From: Oceanobacter kriegii DSM 6294
GTDB taxonomy: Bacteria > Pseudomonadota > Gammaproteobacteria > Pseudomonadales > Oceanobacteraceae
Length of the DNA: 64,000 bases
Assembly: GCF_000422845.1 (NCBI RefSeq)
Contig: NZ_AUGV01000007.1
Span: 1-64,000, forward strand
Direction of reading: 5' to 3'
Shown here: piece by piece, positions 35,051 to 43,481 of the stretch
Position numbering within the stretch: the stretch's first letter is position 1
How the letters are laid out: every line of letters starts with the position of its first letter
The notes under the pieces: generated by a model
What the model saw: only the letters and a program-made list of their open reading frames with translations
The model's database searches: none
What the model was told of the DNA's origin: nothing
Translations under genes and position numbers: made by a program

Positions 35051-35641
35051 TCAGTTGAGGAACAGCAAGGCCACGCCGCTGATGGCAAACAAAGCGGCTG
35101 TAATGCGGTGGATCAGTTGCACTGGCATTCGCTCAATCAGAGCTCTGCCGAACCAGATTACCGGCACGTTGGCCAGCATCATGCCGATGGTGGTACCCGC
35201 AGTTACCGTGAGCGGCGCCTGCCATTGTGCGGCCAGCATAACAGTCACCACCTGGGTCTTATCGCCCAGTTCAGCAACGGAAAACAGCACCAGCGTGGCG
35301 ACAAAAGCGCCATATTTTAGCCAGCGATTTTCAACGTCTTCGTCTTCATCAGGAATCAACAGCCAGATTGCCATGGCCAGAAAGCCGGCTGCCATCAGGT
35401 AATGCCAATTGCCGGCAAGGAAGCTGTTGTTGGCAACCTGTGACAGCCAGCCACCAAACCAGGCAGACAAGCCATGATTCACCAGTGTGGCGAGGAAAAT
35501 ACCGAACACAATCGCAAGCCGATTGCGAAATTGAATGGCAAGAAACAGAGTAAGAAGTTGGGTTTTATCGCCAATCTCGGCTAGAGCTACCGCAAAAGTA
35601 GAAGAGAAAAACGCCGAATCGGCGAAAGATAGAGCATCCAT
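35051..35641 (-). CDS. GDT1/TMEM165 (UPF0016) family manganese exporter
   Basis: 196 aa with two homologous halves of three TM helices, each carrying the cation motif: AEIGDKTQLLTLFLA and AELGDKTQVVTVMLA. UPF0016 proteins such as Vibrio MneA export Mn2+. The ATG at 35641 starts the first hydrophobic half. A manganese-sensing yybP-ykoY aptamer at 35723-35820, followed by a stem-loop next to the ribosome binding site, indicates induction by Mn2+. Function is supported independently by family and by riboswitch. Confidence 0.93.
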   Translation of the reverse strand: MDALSFADSAFFSSTFAVALAEIGDKTQLLTLFLAIQFRNRLAIVFGIFLATLVNHGLSAWFGGWLSQVANNSFLAGNWHYLMAAGFLAMAIWLLIPDEDEDVENRWLKYGAFVATLVLFSVAELGDKTQVVTVMLAAQWQAPLTVTAGTTIGMMLANVPVIWFGRALIERMPVQLIHRITAALFAISGVALLFLN

Positions 35642-35653
35642 CAAGACATCACC

Positions 35654-35693
35654 GGGTAGCTTATAAACCAAAGACAACACCCAGTGGCTACCC
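35654..35693 (-). promoter_or_regulatory. Stem-loop between the Mn riboswitch and the GDT1 start (expression platform)
   Basis: On the minus strand GGGTAGC and GCTACCC pair around a 26-nt loop, directly before the GGTGAT ribosome-binding region and the ATG. This placement suggests control of translation initiation by alternative pairing. The switching mechanism is inferred. Confidence 0.6.
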
Positions 35694-35722
35694 TTCGCAC
35701 CGGAAATTGTCTCAGGTCTTGT

Positions 35723-35820
35723 CAAACACGGTTGGTGTCTCTTACGCCACGAGCATGAGGCTCAATTATGTTGACGTAAGATCCGTTGAATTAACGGAAG
35801 ACTACTCCCCCAAGAGTTTG
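35723..35820 (-). ncRNA. yybP-ykoY manganese riboswitch aptamer
   Basis: Minus-strand sequence contains the two conserved elements: GGGGGAGTAG near the 5' end and TTACGTCAACATAA in the second arm. The helices fit the family: P1 CAAAC..TTGG with CCAA..GTTTG, hairpin CCGTT-AATTC-AACGG, helix CTTACG/CGTAAG, hairpin GAGC-CTCAT-GCTC, then GAGACACC at the junction. This RNA binds Mn2+ and switches on exporters of the MntP, UPF0016 and P-type ATPase types. It lies in the leader of the GDT1 gene. Confidence 0.9.
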
Positions 35821-35907
35821 GTCACTTTACGCCACCTGCCTGCAGCAAGCAAGACTAAACACTTGAAAAGTATTCCATTGTTCAAAAACAACACAGCAGT
35901 AACGCGC

Positions 35908-36195
35908 CTATACCGAGCTGGCGCGGGAAGCTCTTTGCCGAGCATCCGAACTGGAATCCGGCTCTGGTAAGGCAGCCACAAATCCATCAATGCAATCCAG
36001 CACCTGCAAGATAGATAACAGGTTCGCAAGGCTGACACTGTCGGTGCCCGCTTCCAGTCGTTTTATGGTAGAACGGCTGACGGCCGCTTCTTTTGCCAGC
36101 TGCTCCTGGCTCAAATTCATGGCCAGTCGCGCTGCACGTACCCGTATGCCGACTTCGGCCAACAGGCCGTTAACACTAAACTCGCGATAACTCAT
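35908..36195 (-). CDS. Small XRE/HipB-type helix-turn-helix regulator
   Basis: 95 aa from ATG 36195 (GTG 36204 is an alternative). Cro/C1-type HTH: IRVRAARLAMNLSQEQLAKE, AAVSRSTIKRLEAG, SVSLANLLSILQVLDCIDGF. This resembles HipB-like antitoxins, which usually precede a HipA kinase. No hipA or other toxin gene is next to it; the downstream gene is GDT1 behind its riboswitch. The C-terminal ~20 residues are Ser/Ala/Arg-rich. An orphan regulator, target unknown. Confidence 0.85.
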   Translation of the reverse strand: MSYREFSVNGLLAEVGIRVRAARLAMNLSQEQLAKEAAVSRSTIKRLEAGTDSVSLANLLSILQVLDCIDGFVAALPEPDSSSDARQRASRASSV

Positions 36196-36354
36196 AGCAG
36201 TCACGCCCCGGTGATTATTTCAACGTTCAAAACAACTCTAGTCAGCATCAATGATTAAACAAGCGTTCATTGAAAAACCGCATATAATTGGTGCGGAATG
36301 ACACGTAAGTCCTTTTAAAGGGCTTGATTCGCACCCTTGAATCAGGAATTTTTC

Positions 36355-36909
36355 ATGGCTCTTAAAGCAACGGTATGCAAAGCCAGCATCAACATCAGTA
36401 ATACCAACCGCAGTTATTTCGACACTGTCGATCTGACCATTGCTCAACACCCTTCCGAAACCAGTCTCCGACTAATGGCTCGGGTTTTGGCCTATGCGCT
36501 ACACGCATGTGACGGTTTAACCTTCACTAAAGGCCTCAGTACGGATTCTGAACCAGAAATATGGCACAAATCTGCCACTGGGGACATTTTGGCATGGATT
36601 GACCTAGGATTGCCAAGCCCCGATCGCATCAAAAAAGCATCCCGACAGTCCTCAAGGGTTGATATATACACCTATCAACAAAAAGGCGTTCCGCAGTGGC
36701 TTGATGAGTGTCAGAAAAAATTGCCGATGCTCGACAATCTGGACTGTTGGGCGCTGTGTCCTGAGGCAATGAAAGGCATTGAGGCCTTCCATCAAAAGTC
36801 CATGCAGCTCAGCATTATGATTGATGGTCGTGATATCTGGCTGTCGGATGATCAGACTACCTTGCACATTCCGCTGACAAAATTGTGTGAAAACGGACAT
36901 TTTGATTAA
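36355..36909 (+). CDS. yaeQ: YaeQ family protein
   Basis: 184 aa, normal family length. Conserved YaeQ blocks: MALKATVCKASINISNTNRS, TIAQHPSETSLRLMARVLAY, GLSTDSEPEIWHKSATGDIL, WIDLGLPSPDRIKKASRQSS. The fold is PD-(D/E)XK nuclease-like; the biological role is unsettled (early work linked it to RfaH bypass). ATG 36355 matches the family start. Monocistronic. Confidence 0.93.
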   Translation: MALKATVCKASINISNTNRSYFDTVDLTIAQHPSETSLRLMARVLAYALHACDGLTFTKGLSTDSEPEIWHKSATGDILAWIDLGLPSPDRIKKASRQSSRVDIYTYQQKGVPQWLDECQKKLPMLDNLDCWALCPEAMKGIEAFHQKSMQLSIMIDGRDIWLSDDQTTLHIPLTKLCENGHFD

Positions 36910-36980
36910 ACCCGCGGTCTGATAAACCATGGCAGGTTGAAAATGCTTTGCAATTTACCCTGCCAAACCTATCGTTAGGT

Positions 36981-37045
36981 TAAGGATTGTCTGAATAACT
37001 CTGTACAGCGCTGCGCAGGCATTGAGTTATTCAGAGAGTCCTTAG
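36981..37045. repeat. Short copy of the MITE-like repeat (copy 2, 65 bp)
   Basis: TAAGGATTGTCTGAATAACT at the left and GAGTTATTCAGAGAGTCCTT at the right are inverted repeats. The 20-bp interior includes TGTACAGCGCTGCGCAGG. The left half matches the reversed right end of the element at 24283-24552 over more than 30 positions, so both belong to one family. Flanks TTAA and TTAG could be a degenerate 4-bp target duplication of the IS5-group kind. Confidence 0.75.
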
Positions 37046-37139
37046 ACAGGTGCTGGTTTTGACGTCGTCAGGACGGCTTCCGCACCTGACAGAGCAAGAA
37101 TGGCAATAATGGAGAGCCGCTCTGAACATCAAACGCCTT

Positions 37140-38684
37140 ATGCTCATCATCTCAGCCATTTACGCCGTCGTTTTCCTGGTCGGTGTATTGCTGGTGCGAG
37201 CAATCTGGATCTATCCGCAAGAGTTGGAGCACAGCCGCAACCTGCAGCAGCAGGAATTGCTGACCATCCAGCACCTGATTGAATTGCCGCAAACATCCCT
37301 CGAGCAAATGGCAGCCGACTACAGTGACCGCTACAAGGTCGTCGACATGCTGGACCGTCGCGTGCTCAGTCATATCTTTGACCTATTCTCACCAGAGGTA
37401 ATGCAGCAACGCCAACTGAGCCATGTACTGCTGTTGCGCCCAGACGGCGAAACCCTGGCAAAATTCACCCTGATGGGCGACGAGCAGGAGTTGTCTTTCC
37501 GATCGGCACCGGAATGGATATTCGACTGGATCAACCAATGGCAAGGTGATAAACCGGTTAGCACCATCCGCAAAGACCGCTTTGGCGTGGGCGTGTATGC
37601 CGCTACCCCGGTTTGGGACGAGCCCGGCCATGTCAATGTCGGCTGGCTGGTCTTTCGCTCTCCCCTCGATGACCAGGCGATCAGCCAGATCAGCCGTTAT
37701 TCGCGGGTGCCATTGCAGATCATCGATACCAGCGACCATAAAATACAGCCGACCAGCTTGACCGCAGCCGTTGATCGGGCGGCCAATTTGCGTCAACGAT
37801 GCATCGTTACTGACGGTGGCCAGGTACCTCTGTGCTTGCAAATTCAGCACAACGACACAGTCCCTGAATTCGGCGATTTACGACTGCTCACCACCCTGTT
37901 GATCGCCATGCTATTACCATTTGCCTTGTGGTGGATTCTGGCACGTCTGATCGTCGCTCCGGTTGAGAAAATCACCGAGCTGCTGGAGAGCAATTCCCGC
38001 GAGGGCTTATTGAAGCCGATTCTGTTTGCAATTCCGCTGCAAATGCAGGAACTCGTCAAACTCAAACAGGCTTATAACCGACTGATCGGATTGGTGATGC
38101 GCCAGCAACACCAATTGCAAGAGCTGTCGACTACCGACTCCCTGACACGCATTCCAAATCGGCTGGCTTTTGATCGGGCCTTAGCCGAGGGCTGGTCACG
38201 GATTCAGCGTCGCAAAACCTCCATTGCCATCGTTATGCTGGATATCGATTATTTCAAACCTTATAACGATCACTATGGCCATCCAGCTGGCGATGCGGCG
38301 CTAACCAAGGTGGCGGCAGCGCTGGTCAAATGCGCCCAGCGTACCGATGAGATTGTGGCCCGTTATGGCGGCGAAGAGTTTGCCATGATCATTCATATTG
38401 ATGACGCCATTGAGCTGAATAACTTCCGCCGACGTTTGAAGCAGGCCATTCGGGATCTGGAGATTCCCCATCAGTATTCGCAAGCATCGTCCTACCTGAC
38501 GATCAGTGCCGGTGTCGCCTGGATTGTTGAAAGTGGCGAATGGTTACAGCAGTCCTCCCCCAGAGAGTGGATGAAAGCAGCCGATGTCGCGCTTTACGAA
38601 GCCAAGGCGGCGGGCCGGAACTGCACTATGATCCAGATTTTGGACAGAACCATTAAGCCTCGACTGCCCGATATGCGCTCCTGA
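37140..38684 (+). CDS. Membrane diguanylate cyclase with periplasmic sensor domain
   Basis: 514 aa from ATG 37140. TM1 is at about 2-20, then a ~220-residue periplasmic sensor (LLRPDGETLAKFTL; VGVYAATPVWDE), TM2 about 240-262, a HAMP-like linker, and GGDEF (LTRIPNRLAFDRAL; DIDYFKPYNDHYGHPAGD; RYGGEEFAMI). It makes c-di-GMP. No ribosome binding site fits the ATG. GGAGAG at 37111 is ideally placed for a CTG at 37122, which would add MNIKRL, so a rare CTG start is possible. The RxxD inhibition site reads RTDE. A tandem paralogue follows. Confidence 0.9.
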   Translation: MLIISAIYAVVFLVGVLLVRAIWIYPQELEHSRNLQQQELLTIQHLIELPQTSLEQMAADYSDRYKVVDMLDRRVLSHIFDLFSPEVMQQRQLSHVLLLRPDGETLAKFTLMGDEQELSFRSAPEWIFDWINQWQGDKPVSTIRKDRFGVGVYAATPVWDEPGHVNVGWLVFRSPLDDQAISQISRYSRVPLQIIDTSDHKIQPTSLTAAVDRAANLRQRCIVTDGGQVPLCLQIQHNDTVPEFGDLRLLTTLLIAMLLPFALWWILARLIVAPVEKITELLESNSREGLLKPILFAIPLQMQELVKLKQAYNRLIGLVMRQQHQLQELSTTDSLTRIPNRLAFDRALAEGWSRIQRRKTSIAIVMLDIDYFKPYNDHYGHPAGDAALTKVAAALVKCAQRTDEIVARYGGEEFAMIIHIDDAIELNNFRRRLKQAIRDLEIPHQYSQASSYLTISAGVAWIVESGEWLQQSSPREWMKAADVALYEAKAAGRNCTMIQILDRTIKPRLPDMRS

Positions 38685-38762
38685 TGTTGCTGGCAACCTT
38701 GTTACAACCTTCTAGTCTGAAGAGATATTCCCCGTAAAGGGTTGGTTTAACGAGTTGCATTT

Positions 38763-40367
38763 ATGATTAACAAGGACAATGGCTGGCAGGTTTCCATCAA
38801 ATCGCTCTACACCACCATGGTGCTGGGCTACCTGCTGCTGTGGATTGTCGGTCTGGTGGGCTATCGCGCCTTTTTTGGATTCCCCGAAGAGCAACGCCGT
38901 ACCGCGCTGGAATTGCAGCGCAGCTACGAAAGCCTCGCAGAAGTCATTCATATCAACCGCGAATTTCTGGCTAACCAAACCACCGACTATGCCGAATGGA
39001 ATGACACCTATGATTTCATCATGGGGTTTCATACGGAATTTCTGGAAGCCAACTTTCAGCCGGAAACCTTTGAGCTTTTAAAACTGAACCATGTGTTTGT
39101 ACTGGACCAGTCTCAGTCTATCCGGGCTGGCTACCTGTTTGATTCAGACGCCGGAGTGCTCAGCGAGGTGACTGAACTGCCAAAAGGATTGGACAGCAAT
39201 GTACTTGGCCTGCTGCTGCAAGACACCACCGAAAGCTCGTTTGAGCTGATTGATGGTCAGCCCAGCATGGTGGCAGCCAATCCGGTTACCCGCTCGGATG
39301 GTGAGCTGCCCGGTATTGGCTGGCTAATATTTATTAGCGCCATCACAGACGACACTCTGGCAACGGCTGAGCGCATTACCCAACTGGAGCTCGCCGTTGT
39401 TACCAACGCCGGAAGCTATCACGACGTCCTCAAGGCACCGGTTAGCGCGCCCTTTCAACGCACCATTCGATGTCTGGACAGCGGCCCGGTTGATAACGTG
39501 GTGTGTCTGGATATTGATGCGCCTAACATAGAAATGCCAGTGCTGTTGAATCAGAACCTTTGGAAGGAATTTATCCTGTTGGGCGTCCTGCCTGCCCTGC
39601 TGTTTGCGGCCATTTTACGGATGATTCACAGCCCGCTTCAGCGAGCACAGGATCACCTGCAAGCAACGGTGGAATCGGGTCGCATGCACCATATTCCAAT
39701 CAGTGAGCATCTTCGCATCAAAGAGCTGGTTAAGCTGGCCCGATCGCATAACCGCATGGTCGATACCATCATGATGCAAAACGCCCAGTTGAAGGAGCTG
39801 AGCCGCACCGATGCCTTGACGTCGATCCTTAATCGACGTGGGTTCGATCACCGGTTAAGTGAATGTTGGTCACGTCTTGGACGCAACCGACTGTCGATGG
39901 CGTTACTCATGGTGGATATCGACCACTTCAAACGCTACAACGATCACTATGGGCATCCGACTGGTGATATGGCGCTGCAGCAGGTCGCATCGACACTGGC
40001 GCAATTTGGCAAGCGCACGGATGAAACCGTCGCCCGCTACGGCGGTGAAGAATTTGCACTGATGGTTTATGCGCAAAGCCGCGACGAATTGGATCAGTTG
40101 CTCAAGATGATGCATCAGCGAATTCATCAGCTGGCGATCCCGCACATCATGTCGAGCGTCAGTGAAATTCTGACGGTCAGTATTGGCGCGGCCTGGCTGG
40201 TGGATTCCGGAGATTGGATTCACACCCGTAATATGAGCGATTGGCTGAAACAGGCAGACGAGGCCTTGTACGAAGCCAAGGAAAACGGCCGCAGCCAAAG
40301 CCGGGTGGTGGAATTAACAATAGCGTCGTTCAGCATCAGTCGCAGCCAAACGTCGTCAGAATCCTGA
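38763..40367 (+). CDS. Membrane diguanylate cyclase with CHASE4-type sensor
   Basis: 534 aa. TM1 is at about 15-37. The periplasmic region looks like CHASE4 (NQTTDYAEWNDTYDFIMG, then FLEANFQPETFELLKLNHVFVLD). TM2 is near 260-280, followed by a linker helix, and GGDEF with LTSILNRRGFDHRL, MVDIDHFKRYNDHYGHPTGD and active site RYGGEEFALM. The I-site position reads RTDE. It shares layout and many GGDEF residues with the gene 78 bp upstream, which points to a tandem duplication with divergent sensors. The ligand is unknown. Confidence 0.92.
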   Translation: MINKDNGWQVSIKSLYTTMVLGYLLLWIVGLVGYRAFFGFPEEQRRTALELQRSYESLAEVIHINREFLANQTTDYAEWNDTYDFIMGFHTEFLEANFQPETFELLKLNHVFVLDQSQSIRAGYLFDSDAGVLSEVTELPKGLDSNVLGLLLQDTTESSFELIDGQPSMVAANPVTRSDGELPGIGWLIFISAITDDTLATAERITQLELAVVTNAGSYHDVLKAPVSAPFQRTIRCLDSGPVDNVVCLDIDAPNIEMPVLLNQNLWKEFILLGVLPALLFAAILRMIHSPLQRAQDHLQATVESGRMHHIPISEHLRIKELVKLARSHNRMVDTIMMQNAQLKELSRTDALTSILNRRGFDHRLSECWSRLGRNRLSMALLMVDIDHFKRYNDHYGHPTGDMALQQVASTLAQFGKRTDETVARYGGEEFALMVYAQSRDELDQLLKMMHQRIHQLAIPHIMSSVSEILTVSIGAAWLVDSGDWIHTRNMSDWLKQADEALYEAKENGRSQSRVVELTIASFSISRSQTSSES

Positions 40368-40401
40368 TCCGACTGGATCAAGCTTCTTTTTTAAAGCCAG
40401 G

Positions 40402-40437
40402 CGGCTGCTGTTATACAGCAACCGTTATGCAACGGTT
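40402..40437 (-). other. Paired small stem-loops after purT
   Basis: On the minus strand AACCGTTGCATAACGGTT and then GCTGTATAACAGC form two successive hairpins just after the purT stop. There is no strong T-run, so they are a weak terminator or an mRNA 3'-end structure. Confidence 0.45.
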
Positions 40438-41680
40438 ATAAAGTGACTTTCACAGCAGCAGAACTGCGGTTGGCTTTTTCGCAGGCTGCTTCAACACTTT
40501 CATCCAGTGCCAGGGCAACGCCCAAGCGGCGCTTACCTGCGACTTCCGGCTTACCAAACAAACGCAGCTGCGTGTCTGGCTCGGTCAGCGCAGCAAACAG
40601 ATTGCCGTACTGCATGCGTGCTGACTCCCCTTCAACCAGAAGCACAGAAGATGCTGCCGGGCCGTATTGGCGAATGGTCGGTACTGGCAGACCCAAAATT
40701 GCACGAGCGTGAAGTGCAATTTCAGACAGCTGCTGAGAAATCAGCGTCACCAGGCCGGTGTCGTGGGGTCTTGGAGACACCTCACTGAAGATGACCTCAT
40801 CCCCTTTCACAAACAGCTCAACGCCGTACAGGCCCCAGCCGCCCAGCGCATCGGTAACCTGAGTCGCGATGGCCTGGGCATTGGCCAATGCCACTGAAGA
40901 CATGGCTTGCGGCTGCCAGGATTCCTGGTAATCGCCATCGGCCTGACGGTGGCCAATGGGTTCACAGAAACTGGTTTGAGTGCCGCCCTGACCGTCGTTA
41001 TGACGAATAGTCAGCAGCGTGATCTCGAAGTCAAAATCAACAAAGCCTTCAACAATGACTTTGCCTTGACCGGCACGGCCGCCTTCTTGCGCGTAGGTCC
41101 AGGCAGCATCCAGCTGAGATGCCTCACGGACGAAGCTCTGGCCTTTGCCAGAAGAACTCATCACAGGTTTCACCAGACACGGCAAACCAATTTCCGCTGC
41201 TGCGACTTCAAATTCGCTTTTGGTGGCAGCAAAACGGTAACTGGAAGTGGCGACGCCCAGTTCTTCGGCGGCCAAGCGACGGATGCCTTCCCGGTTCATG
41301 GTCAGTTGCGTCGCGCGAGCGGTCGGAACAATATTGACGCCCTCTTGCTCCAGCGCTGCCAGGGTGTCGGTGGCAATGGCTTCGATTTCTGGCACCACCA
41401 GGTGTGGCTGTTCTTGCTCAATCACCTGACGCAGTGCCGCCCCATCCAGCATACTGATGATGTGGAAGCGGTCTGCAACCTGCATCGCCGGTGCGTTGGC
41501 ATAGCGGTCAACAGCAATCACCTCGCATCCCAAACGCTGCAATTCAATCACCACTTCCTTACCCAGTTCCCCGGAACCACACAACAACACACGGGTGGCG
41601 GTTTCAGAAAATGGGGTACCTATGGTGCCAGCCTCAAAGGCGGCGGCGATATCAGAAACAGGGGTATTTGTGGTCGTCAT
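40436..41680 (-). CDS. purT: Formate-dependent phosphoribosylglycinamide formyltransferase PurT
   Basis: 414 aa ATP-grasp enzyme, the usual ~390-430 aa. [20 protein letters not shown], then [57 protein letters not shown] (ATP-grasp loop), [29 protein letters not shown]. It makes formyl-GAR from GAR, formate and ATP in purine synthesis. The first ~25 residues are a variable extension. Monocistronic, convergent with the diguanylate cyclase gene. Confidence 0.96.
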   Translation of the reverse strand: MTTTNTPVSDIAAAFEAGTIGTPFSETATRVLLCGSGELGKEVVIELQRLGCEVIAVDRYANAPAMQVADRFHIISMLDGAALRQVIEQEQPHLVVPEIEAIATDTLAALEQEGVNIVPTARATQLTMNREGIRRLAAEELGVATSSYRFAATKSEFEVAAAEIGLPCLVKPVMSSSGKGQSFVREASQLDAAWTYAQEGGRAGQGKVIVEGFVDFDFEITLLTIRHNDGQGGTQTSFCEPIGHRQADGDYQESWQPQAMSSVALANAQAIATQVTDALGGWGLYGVELFVKGDEVIFSEVSPRPHDTGLVTLISQQLSEIALHARAILGLPVPTIRQYGPAASSVLLVEGESARMQYGNLFAALTEPDTQLRLFGKPEVAGKRRLGVALALDESVEAACEKANRSSAAVKVTL

Positions 41681-41766
41681 GGCGAATCCGTGAAAGTCAG
41701 GCAGTGATGAATCTGCTGAAATGCCAGCTAACGATCAGCACACCGCGAGTGGATAAGAGTAGGCGG

Positions 41767-41793
41767 ACGCTGGACGGACTATCAGTCCAGCGT
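41767..41793 (-). other. Stem-loop over the 3' end of the DUF1289 gene
   Basis: ACGCTGGAC and GTCCAGCGT form a 9-bp stem around a 9-nt loop and overlap the last codons of the DUF1289 gene. No T-run follows on the minus strand, so it may protect the 3' end or be a Rho-linked stop. Confidence 0.5.
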
Positions 41794-41985
41794 AAAAGAG
41801 AATACGTTACCCGAGCGTGACTCCCGCTCGTGACAGCTGTCCAGTACCTTGCGCTTTTCGTCGTTGTCCATACGACCCCAGCGGCTGATTTCCATACCGG
41901 TTCGGTAGCAGCCTTCGCAAACGTCTTCGTCGTTCAGAATGCAAATGTGTACGCAGGGCGATTTAACGGGGGTTTCCGATTTCAA
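41782..41985 (-). CDS. DUF1289 small cysteine-containing protein
   Basis: 67 aa. DUF1289 signature SPCVHICILNDEDVCEGCYR then TGMEISRWGRMDNDEKRKVL, with four conserved Cys (CX3C...CX2C) that probably bind a metal or Fe-S cluster. The start is TTG at 41985, supported by GGAGG 6 bp upstream. The family is widespread in proteobacteria with no established function. Confidence 0.9.
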   Translation of the reverse strand: MKSETPVKSPCVHICILNDEDVCEGCYRTGMEISRWGRMDNDEKRKVLDSCHERESRSGNVFSFTLD

Positions 41986-42067
41986 AGCGAGCCTCCAACA
42001 GCAAGGGCTAGAATGCTAACGCGGCAGTGATCGGAAATCCAACGAATGTGGCGACCGGAGATCCGGT

Positions 42068-42676
42068 TTATTCGTCTGAATGATCACGGCTGGCGGCAGC
42101 AATGCGGCCGATTGGAATGTCCGCATCGAAGTAACGATTCATCAATTCACCAATCATGTAGGCCGTCAGGCCCCAGATACGGTAGTGCTGATAGCGCCAG
42201 GTCGGCATGGTAATGCCGTCGCGCTCAAAGAATTCGTGGGGTTCGCCCATAAAGAACGACAGCGGTACCGAAAAAATGCTGTCGAGCTCCCGGGGATCAG
42301 GAACGTACTCAAGATCTGGCGGCACGACCGCCAGCACAGGGGTGACCAGGAAGCCGAACTTGGAAATCACCTGATCCAGCTCCCCTACAACCGACACCAG
42401 CGAAGGCTCCAGGCCAACCTCTTCGTGGGCTTCGCGTAACGCGGTGGCCGTGTAGTGACGGTCGTATTGCTCGCACTTGCCACCTGGAAATGCAACCTCT
42501 CCTTTATGGGTCGGCATTTCGGTGGTTCTTCGGGTCAGCAACACAGAAGGCACGCCATCCTTGCAGGACAGTGCAACAAGCACCGCGGCCTCTCTGAGGC
42601 CGGGACGTCGAAAACGACGCGGCGTATGGTTGGCGTGCCGTTTTGACAATGTGGACAACAAGTCTTCGTTGGTCAT
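42068..42676 (-). CDS. nudL: CoA pyrophosphatase NudL (Nudix hydrolase)
   Basis: 202 aa. AAVLVALSCKDGVPSVLLTR, MPTHKGEVAFPGGKCEQYDR, then TATALREAHEEVGL: the UPF0035/CoA-diphosphatase pattern GEVAFPGGK followed by the Nudix box. It hydrolyses CoA and related dinucleotides to phosphopantetheine. ATG 42676 matches the family N-terminus; a TTG at 42700 has a better-spaced GGAG and cannot be excluded. Confidence 0.9.
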   Translation of the reverse strand: MTNEDLLSTLSKRHANHTPRRFRRPGLREAAVLVALSCKDGVPSVLLTRRTTEMPTHKGEVAFPGGKCEQYDRHYTATALREAHEEVGLEPSLVSVVGELDQVISKFGFLVTPVLAVVPPDLEYVPDPRELDSIFSVPLSFFMGEPHEFFERDGITMPTWRYQHYRIWGLTAYMIGELMNRYFDADIPIGRIAAASRDHSDE

Positions 42677-42700
42677 GTTGTCCAGTTTAGTGTCGAGCAA

Positions 42701-43030
42701 GTGGTGACTCCAGAAAATAATTTCATTTTTAATCGAAATGGTAAAGAAACCCGTCGGTTAAGAGCCGCTGTTTAACAACTCTGAGCGTGAATAGTTCAGT
42801 TAGCCAGGCCGTGTTTGGGTAGATTCTTAAGGCCGACTCCGAATATCCGCAAAAGAAAGCTGCTCGCTCCCATAAGCAGGCGCACAAAGACACAGATTGG
42901 AGCCATCGTTTTTTTCTTACACAAATTCAACAGGTTAGACAGGTTAAAAAACACTCTGACAAAGTTTCTTAACAGAATGTTACTGGTAGACTGTTTTTCA
43001 GTTAATTCAAGCCAGTATTTATATTTTTTT
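42701..43030. other. Intergenic region between nudL and the DUF3135 gene
   Basis: About 330 bp of mixed, partly A/T-rich sequence. It must hold the promoters of the divergent nudL and DUF3135 genes, but I see no convincing hairpin, repeat or coding frame. An open frame from 42815 overlaps the DUF3135 gene in another frame and has no homology features. Confidence 0.5.
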
Positions 43031-43044
43031 GAGAGGTGGCTGCT

Positions 43045-43410
43045 GTGGAATTACCGTCATTTGAAGAACTGCGTAAATTGGCCGAACAAAACCCGGAACA
43101 GCTGGAAGCCCTGCGCCAGCAGATGGTTGAAGAAACCATTAACAGCGCACCGCAACAATATCAGCGCCGTCTGCGTGGTCTGCAGTTTCAGGTCGATATG
43201 GAACGCCGCCGCGCTCGCAACCCAATGGATTCCTGCATCCGCATCTCCAAAATGATGCACGATCACCTGTTCCAGATGCGCGAAACCATCAACGGTGCTA
43301 CTGACATGGAAATCGCTTCCGAAGCGCCACGGGCCGTGGCCAATGGCACCGAGCTGGTTGATTCTCCTCGCGCAGCGGTCTTGCAGTTCCCGGAAATTGC
43401 CAATCGCTAA
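43045..43410 (+). CDS. DUF3135 domain-containing protein
   Basis: 121 aa. Family pattern: LPSFEELRKLAEQNPEQLEA, LRQQMVEETINSA, QRRLRGLQFQVDMERRRARN, MDSCIRISKMMHDHLFQMRE. The second GTG (43045) is preferred over GTG 43036 because GAGAGG lies 8 bp before it and the product then begins MELPSFEEL. A small helical cytoplasmic protein of unknown function, found in marine gammaproteobacteria. Confidence 0.88.
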   Translation: MELPSFEELRKLAEQNPEQLEALRQQMVEETINSAPQQYQRRLRGLQFQVDMERRRARNPMDSCIRISKMMHDHLFQMRETINGATDMEIASEAPRAVANGTELVDSPRAAVLQFPEIANR

Positions 43411-43481
43411 TCGAACCTGAACAGGTATACTCGTCCGATGGCCGTTGATCCTGACGGCCCTGGCATTTATCAGAGGACGGG

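Noticed and set aside
35908-36204. HipAB-type toxin-antitoxin system
   Set aside because: Only the HipB-like HTH protein is present; neither neighbour resembles a HipA kinase or another toxin.
42815-43255. 146-codon frame overlapping the DUF3135 gene
   Set aside because: Out of frame with the recognised protein, basic and Trp/Arg-rich with no homology features, and the GAGAGG ribosome binding site serves the DUF3135 frame.
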